Below are positions 23,001 to 32,000 of a stretch of 64,000 nt of DNA, piece after piece. The stretch spans positions 24,348 through 88,347 of the forward strand of contig MU832078.1 in the NCBI GenBank assembly GCA_029204225.1. The letters are read 5' to 3'. Both the position numbers and the translations under genes were made by a program. Each line of letters starts with the position of its first letter. Position 1 is the stretch's first letter. Under the pieces are notes generated by a model. That model was given only the letters and a program-made list of their open reading frames with translations. It had not been told where the DNA came from and did not search any database. This DNA comes from Diphasiastrum complanatum. Its lineage: Eukaryota; Streptophyta; Lycopodiopsida; Lycopodiales; Lycopodiaceae.

Positions 23001-26000
23001 AAACTGGGTGCCTATGGATGAAGACAACAGAGCCATGCAACAATGGTCTTATTTGAAGCAGGGTAACTTGAGCGTGCAGGATTATGCAGACACGTTCGCC
23101 CTTTCGTGCGGAAGGAGCAATCTCATGATTTGCGGGGAGCCATCCAGATGGCTTTGTATTATGAAGGTGGGAAAAGAGCCCAGATCCTATTGCGGTAGCT
23201 GGTACAAGTGGTCAGCAACCTTGGGGACGCAAGGGCAAATGGAACAAAAAGAGAACGTTTGAAGGTCAAACGAATCAGTGACAAGCTCGGGGTGACCAAA
23301 AGAAGAAGGGTGCAGGGACCCCAAAAGGCAAAAGGCAAAGGGCTGTATGGGCAGCCTAATGCCCAAAAGGGTCAGCGTCCTTCAATGTTGTCGCCTCAGG
23401 ACCAAGAACATGCAAAGAGGGAGAACCTCTGTTTTGGATGTTTGGGGTAGCATAGGTGGATGGAATGTCCATGGAACTTGATGCGGACCACATATAATCT
23501 TCAGGTGGACCAGATGAACCAGGGTGATGACCCTATGACAATGGAAAAGATTGAGCACGAAGCCAATCCAAATGTTTCATGCCTCATGAATGTTTCGGTC
23601 GTCAGGAGAGTGGACACGGCTCCACCAGCGCTTTTGTCAAAATCGGCTCGCCAAGGGTATCAATTTCCTAACACTTCTCTTATTGTTATGCGAGGACAGT
23701 TGTGTGGTAGAGATGTTCAGGTTCTATTTGACGCTGGGTCCTCTCATAATGTGTTGAATTCAACTTTGGTACGGAAGTTAGGTGTGAATACTCAACCATC
23801 CCAGTACCAATACACAGTGGAAATGGCTGATGGAAAGGGTACATAGATTTGGGATAAGAGGGTTGTGGGCATTCCACTAACTGTACAAAGTTACACAGAA
23901 GAGTTGGATTTTGAGATAACACGGCTTGCGCGGTTTGATGTGGTGTTGGGCATTTGTTGGCACACGATGCGGAGGCCACACATAGCCTGGGATACTCATG
24001 TGTATGAGTTCCGGTTTGATGGTGTGATGCATTCCCTTCGTGGGGAGCGGGATGTGCCTCCCAGACCGCTTGTTTCAATTACGCAGTTGCATAGGATCCA
24101 TTGTAAGTACATGTGTGTGTCCTTTTTACTTGATATGTCTACTAATACTAGTCAGAGTAGCATGCAGTGTGTGCAAACCAGTACTATTGCCAATTTGGAT
24201 CAAGAGATTAGGAGAGAGTTTTCAGATGTGTTCTTAGATGATCTTCCATCTGTTTTACCTCCCAAGAGAAATGTTGAACATAAGATTGAATTAATACCCG
24301 GATCATGTCCTGTCAATAGACGTCCTTACAGAATGAGTCTTAAGGAGGAAGAGGAAGTGAGACGGTCGATGATTATCTGGCCAAGTGGCAGATACGACCT
24401 AGTTATTCCCCTTTTGCCTCTCCGATCATTCTTGTACAAAAGAAGGATGGATCATGGCGTATGTGTGTGGATTATCGAGGTTTGAACAAGATAACGGTTA
24501 AACATCGATATCCTATGCCACGTATAGATGATTTGCTTGATGCCTTGTCAGGTGCCACTGTGTTCAGTAAAATAGACCTAAAGAGTGGATACCATCAGGT
24601 TAGAGTTTGTGAAGAGTATGTACACAAGACTGCCTTTAGAACTCGGTTCGGTCACTATGAGTATCTTGTGATGCCATTTGGATTGACTAATGCCCCAACT
24701 ACATTCATGATGATGATGAATGATGTGCTCAGACCGTATATGGGTAAGTTTGTCGTAAACTTTGTTGATGACATTTTGACTTACAGTGCAAGTGAGGTCA
24801 AGCATATGGCTCACCTTAGGACTTTGTTTGTTAGAGTCCAGTTACGACTCTATCATGACCTTGGCACGGCCGGTCACCAGAGGGCCTGAGGCCAAGTATT
24901 GGCAAGGGCTAGTGACCGAGGAGGACATCTGTCCCAAGTTGGGACCGGTGCGTCACGAGCAGTGACCCGGTGTGGCCGCCTGACAAGTTGTCAGAGATGT
25001 GGTGTGTCTTGACCGTCGGGACCCTAGCCGTCAATGACGAGATGCTAGCCGACAAGTAGTCGGGGTGACCAAGAGGGTCACAGGTCTTTGGTGGGGCACA
25101 GGGGTGGTACCCTATGAGTCACTCAGTATTCACAGGTCACAGGGGCCAGGCATGCCAAGTGGACTGATCACCCACAGGTGGATGCCATGTGCCAGTTGAC
25201 GGGAATAGCAGGTAGAAGGACTCAAGGAGGGGGTGCCTATGGTTGGGAGGTTCATTCTACACACCGGCTTCTAGGATTCACGAGCTTGGAGAGACTGGCT
25301 TGTGACATTTGGTATCAAAGCCTCGTTCTAGAGAGAGAAAATGTCTTTCTAGAGAGAGAAAGTGTAGAAATTGTCAGATTTTGCTTGTTTTGAGGGGGTT
25401 TTGAGGGAGAAAACGTGGGAGATAGATTGAAGAAGAAAGATGGACCTCCAGCGCTGTTGTTCCTGCATATAAGGAGCCCGCAACAACTTGTTTTGAAAGA
25501 GAAAACTTGGTAAAAGAAATTAGATGCTCCATCGCCCTCCTATACCAGTTTTCTAGCGCTGAAAAGGAGGGAAATAGTTTCAAACTTGAAGAGTTTTGGG
25601 GGCACCAATTTGCTACTGATCTAACGCACCTTTTCCATCTATTCCAGCGCTGTTTGGAAGATCTATTAGCATCCAAAAAACGTGGGAAATTGGAGCGCTC
25701 TAGCGCCCTCCTACAGCCTACCGCTTTTCTGAGGGGATTCCTTTGCTTGGATTCCAGGGAGAGCTCATCCTTTTCTCTTTTCTTTCTTTGTTGTCTTGTA
25801 GTTGAAAAAATTATGGTCAGATTTGCCTTCTCTCATTGCTTTATTACGTACAATTTCTAGTTTGATTTTGTGTTGTCTCTGTTTTATTACATAATGGAGG
25901 AAGATAGAGTAGATATTCCACTAAGTCTACCTGTTGCTCTTCCATCACCACCACCCAGCCCTGTGCTCAGTCCTGCCCATAATCCGCCTACAGTGGCTGC

Positions 26001-29000
26001 CCGTTCGCCTACTAGTACTTCCCCTTCTGTGCAAGCTCGCATGGAGAGTGTGGAAAAGACCGTCGCAGAGATGCGAGCGATGATGGTAGCTGGTGGTTAT
26101 GCGTCTTCCTCGCAGTATGCTCCACCTTATCCGTCTTCTGCTGTTCGTCCTATGTTACATCACTCTATCCAGAAGACAAAGATATTAAACCTACCCGTTT
26201 CGCTGGAAACACTCCCCAACGCAATACTAATATCGTAGATCAGTGGTTTCATAAGTGGGAAGAGTATTTTGATTTGAAACGGTCCCCAACTGAGGAGGGT
26301 TGGCGGGTCCGCAAAGCTGCTTACCATTTCACTGATTTTGCTGACAGGTGGTGGCGCAAGTTGTTGAAGTCTATCTTGGCTTGAGTTTAAGCGAGCTTTC
26401 AGAGCTCAGTTTATTCCTCCACATGAGCATGTGTGTGCGACGGATGCTTGGCTTTTGCATCGTCAGAAGTAGTACATGGTGCAGGAATATGCTGATAGGT
26501 ATCGTGAGACGCTTATCAAGATTCCCGAGTGGCTGGTAGTCCACAAGTTCATATTTGGCCTTCGTGAAGAGTTGAGGCCTTCAGTGCTTAATGAAGGGTG
26601 CAAGACCTTAGAAGAGGCAGTTGCTACAGCTCTCAACTTTCAAGGTAATGTGCGCACCAAGACTGAATCTGGAGCGCCAAGATGGCCTCAGAAGAAGGGT
26701 TCGCGAAAGTCTGGCCAAGCTGGTCAGAAAGGCTTTTTGCAGAAGGATCCTATCCAGATGCAGCAGACTTTGAAGCGCAAGGCAGGATCTCCTATGGCTC
26801 GTCGTGCTTACTACAAGTCTCCCCTCAGTCCTGAGCAAAAGGAAAAGGCCAAGAAAGACGGATTATGCTTTTTCTATCTTGGCAAGCATCTTTTCAAAGA
26901 TTGTCCTCGACATACGGGCAAGAAGCTTCCTACTATGCAATGTCAAGATGAGGGCAAGGATGAGGAAATTTTGGATGACTTGTTGGTAAGTGATGATGAG
27001 GACACTCGTCGTGTCATGACTATTTCGGTGCGGAAGCTTGTTCCAGAGGCACCAGTTTGTTACTTGTCCACCAAGGCGCGGGAAGCTTATCAGTTTCCAG
27101 ATAGTGAACTAATACGAATGAGGGGAAAACTGGAAGGTCATGACGTGCTCGTCTTGTTTGACACAGGTTCCTTGCATAATATCATCAATTCTTGTGTGGT
27201 GAGGAAATTTCACTTGGCTACTGTTCCATCTGATTACCGGTATATTGTTGAGATGCCAGATGGTAAGGGAACAGAGGTTTGGGATGAAAGAATCTCTCGG
27301 GCGTCTTTGTCTATTCAGACATATACCGAGAAGTTAGATTTGAAATTACTAAACTAGCTAAGTTTGATATTGTACTTGGTAAGCGGTGGCATGCAAGTAA
27401 GTAGCCCGCTATAGATTTTAAGTCACATGGGTATAAGTCACAGGGTATGTCTCATGTCTTAAAGGGGGAGAGACCATCTGTTGAGGGTCCTCTTGTTACC
27501 TGTATGCACATAAAGAGAATGGAGATTCAGTATTTGTGGTTGTGTTATGTGAATGTTGATTCTAGTTTTGATTCTTATGTTGGTAATAATCAGATAAGCA
27601 CACTCACTAATAAACCACAAGAAGCTTCATTTACTTTTGCATCCCCTAGTGCACATGCATTTGCATTACAACCTAGATGTGACCCAGCAAGTGAGTTGGA
27701 GAAGTCCATCCACACGCAATTTAAACATGTGCTAATTAGTAATATGCCAGAGGGATTGCCGCCTAGTCGGAACGTTGATCATCGTATTGAGCTCGTTCCA
27801 GGGACAAGTCCGGTATGTAGGCCTCCTTATAGGATGAGCCTAAAAGAGGAAGAGGAAGTCAGAAAGATGTTGGAGTATCTCAAGTTGGGGTACATCCGTC
27901 CGAGTTATTCACCTTTCGCCTCTCCTATTTCATTTGTTAAGAAAAAGGATGGTAGTTTCCGGATGTGTGTAGATTACATGGGATCGAATAAGATAACTGT
28001 AAAGCACAGGTATCCGATGCCCCCAGGATTGATGATCTACTAGATGCATTGCAAGGTGCAACCATTTTCAGTAAGATAGATCTCAAAAGTGGATACCATC
28101 AAATACGGATTCGAGATGAAGACGTCCAGAAGATGGCTTTCCGAACCCGTTTTGGTCATTGTGAATTCTTGGTTATGCCATTTGGGTTAACCAATGCCCC
28201 AGCCACGTTCATGATGCTTTCATGATGCTCATGAGCGATGTCTTGCGAGACTATATGGGCAAATTTGTCGTCAATTTTACTGACGATATATTGGTTTTTA
28301 GTAAAGCGGTTGAGGAGCATGAGATTCATCTCAAGACCGTTTTGGGCAAGTTACAAGCTTCTGTCTTGTATGCCAATGCTCAGAAGACAGAGTTGTGTAA
28401 GACTCGTGTCGAGTATTTGGGTCACGTAGTGATAGCTGAGGGTATTTCGGTTGACCCAGCCAAGGTGGCTGTGGTTAAGAAGTGGCCGATGCCTGCCGAT
28501 ATACGCCAATTACAGTCTTTCTTAGGCTTTTGTAAGTTCTACTGGCACTTTGTTAGAAATTATTCCTAGATAGCTGCTCCTTTAACGGACCAGTTAAGGA
28601 AAAACAACATTGTGATTCGATGGGATGCTGCAGCTCAGCAATGTTTTGAGAACTTGAAGGAGTCAGTGGCCACGGCTCCAGTTCTCAAGATTGTGGATAC
28701 CCAGAAACCTTTTGACCTAGAGACGGATGCAAGTGGCATTGCCCTAGGTGCAATGTTGAGCCAAGGAGGGTCGACCAGTGGCCTTTGAGAGTAAGAAGTT
28801 GACACCAGCTCAACAGAGATATCCTACACACGAGCAAGAGCTGTATGCGATTATACATGTGCACAAGGTGTGGAGACATTATTTATATGGCGCCGAGTTT
28901 TATGTGTACACAGATCATCATACTTTAAGGTATTTTTGCACTCAGCCAGATTTGAAGGGCCGCCAAGCTCATTTGGAAAGTCGCTTCCGAAGAGGGAAGG

Positions 29001-32000
29001 AAAATGTGGTCGCTGATGCACTATCTCGTATACTGCATCAGATGAGCTTTACTGTGGTTGACAGTGGTCTCATGGAGGAGATTAAGAAGGCTCAAGAAAA
29101 GGACCCGCATTGTCAGCGTGTGTGGCCTAATGCGCGCAAGGTAGTCGACCAAATAGAAGAGTCAGTCGAGGCTGTCGCTTCCGTAGAGGCACACACCAGT
29201 ACATATTTAACATACACCGTGAAGGATGGTATGCTATTGAGAAATGGAAGAGTTTTCGTGCCAGACGTGAAGGATCTTCGTCATAAGATACTTCATGAAT
29301 GCCATGATAGTCCCTGCGCAGGGCACCCTGGTATTGATAAGACCAGTGAGCTTTTGGGAAGGCATTATTTATGGCCACGATTGCAGCGGGATGTAAGAGA
29401 GTACGTCCAGCGTTGCACGGCTTGTCAGGTGAACAAGGCCGAGAGAGTAAGTCCTCCAGGCTTGCTACATCCCTTGAGATACCTACAGGAAGGTGGGAAA
29501 GCATCTCTATGGATTTTATTCTTGGGCTACCCAAGACCCAGAATGGATTCAATTCATTAGGGTAGTGGTAGACATGTTTTCCAAGATGGCTCATTTCATC
29601 GCAAGGACAAAGAAAGTCACAGCTCTGCAAGTGGCTGAGTTGTTTATTCAGAACCTCAAAGTTTGTCAGGACCTCAAAGTTGGCACCATACAAATAATGC
29701 CTCCAAGTCTTAAGGGCATGGACTATAGAAAAGAGTTCCTTTTCATAGGCACTGTACCTAGTCTGAGCTGGCTCGAGTTTTTTACTCTTGAACGCAACTG
29801 GTCGTCCACCCTGAGTTAGCACAACACCAACTGCAAAGTCACTAGCATCTGTTTCGACCACAAATGGCTGATTGGGGTCGACGACTTTTAAAACTAGTGC
29901 TGTAGCTAAGGCTGTTTTGAGAGCATCAAAGCTCTCCTGCTGTGCGGACTCCCAAATGAACTCCTTTCCCTTCCCCTTAAGAAGATTTGTCATGGGAACT
30001 GCTATCTGAGCATATTCCTTGACAAATCGTTTGTAATATCCCGCCAAACCAAGAAAGATCTGAAGTTCCAAAATATTTTGAGGTCTTAGCCAACTGAGTA
30101 TGGCTTTAACCTTATTCAGTTCCATCTTAATCCCATTTGACGAGATAATGTGACCCAAATATGCTACTTCTTCAACGAAGAATTCACACTTGGATTGTTT
30201 AGCATAAAGCTTATGCTTTTTGAGCAGTCGAAACACCTTTTTGAGGTGTTTTAGATGCTCCTTCCTCGTTTTGCTGTAGACGAGGATGTCATCTAAAAAT
30301 ACGACTACAAATTACCCAAGTATGGTCTAAGGACACTCACTGTTCATCAAGGTCATAAAGGTAGCTGGAGCATTTGTGAGCCCAAATGGCATCACCTTAA
30401 ATTCATAATGACCGTGACGAGTCCTAAAAGCTGTTTTTGAGACATCTTTCGATTTTATACGGACTTGATGATATCCCGATCTGAGGTCTATTTTACTAAA
30501 AAATATAGCCCCGTCGAGTTGATCAAAGAACTCGTCTGCCCGAGGCATAGGATATTTATTCTTTATTGTGACTTTATTGAGGGCTCTGTAATCTACGCAA
30601 AGACGCATAGACACCTCTTTCTTTTTCACGAATAGGACTGGTGAGGCCCATGGTGAACTACTGGTCTGAATTTGGCCTTTCCCAAGATAATCTGTTAACT
30701 GCCTAGTTATTTCTTCATCCTCTGTTCGGCTGACCCGATACGGAGGTTTAGAAACAGGTGTTGTACCTGATACTAGGTTTATTACATGATCTACCTCTCT
30801 GCTGGGTGGAAAACCATGTGGCAAATCTTCAGGAAAAACATCTTTAAATTTAGACAATAAAGTTTCTAATTTACTGATTTTCTGCTGTATAGAACTAGAA
30901 ATAGAAACTTCAGGAATAAACTGAAAGTCACATAAGAATACCTGATGGTCGTCGTCTCCGATTAGCTGACAGAGCTCTGAACTGCAGACCATAGGACTGT
31001 TGGGAACATCATGCTCCCCATGCAACTGGATCTCTCAGCCTTTATGCTGAAAGCTGAGGGTGTTCTCCTGATAATTTCTATGGAGGGAAGGTCCTAAACT
31101 GTAGAGCCAATCTCTCCCGAGAACAATGTCTATACGATCGAGGTGCATAATCTGAAAGTTTATTTCATCTCGGTACCCCTGAATACCAAGATTTAAGTTA
31201 CTTACCATAGTTTCCCAGATTTTCTTATCTTCACCCTTAGCTCTTGAAACTATGTACCTATGCTGACTAGGTACTTCTGTAGGTTAAGCTTTTTAACCAA
31301 GGTGTAGTTGATGAAATTATGGGTTGCCCCATCATCAACCATAACTCTTACTGACTGGTTACCAACTTTCCCATGCATACGTACTAGGTCATGCGGCCCA
31401 AAGCTGAAGGGTCTCGCAAGCATAGCAGAGGTCAGCTGGCAACAGTGTTCTTCATGATACACTTTGATCTCGGAAGCTGCCGAGTCACTGGGGAAACTTA
31501 CAGTCTGAACAAGATGAACTTGTTTCTTATCTATTTCATCTTTTTTAGTGAAGGGCCCCTTGGGACACTGTCTGACTGTGTGTCCCTTGCCCATACACAC
31601 AAAGCACAAACGTTCTTGTTTGGCTTTCTCAAAATCTTCTGGTTTTAAGGGTTGTATGAGTGAAGGGCGTTTCTGAGGAGCTTCACTTTTGAATTTATCT
31701 TCTTTCTTTCTTTTTAAAAATTTCTTTTTAAATTGAAAGTCTTTCTGAGGAGGCTGCTCAGAAAGAGGCTGTTGTCTCACCCTCTTCCTACCCACTGAAT
31801 CGATCATAGATTTGAGCATATTTGAGAGCTTGCTCAAGGGTAGTAGGCGAGTTTCTCTGGACCTCTACTTTATATTCATCTTTGAGGCCTCGGAAAACCC
31901 CTCTGATTTTCTGATAATCATCCGATGTGTTTCAAAGCTCTTTCGTTCAAGAGATCTCATCTTTATTTTGTGAATAGCAAAAAATAGCCAAGCATGCCTC

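Noticed and set aside
29127-29660. C-terminal continuation of the antisense gypsy RNase H ORF
   Set aside because: This part is antisense of the plus-strand integrase of gypsy element 3; the RNase H match ends at about 29665.
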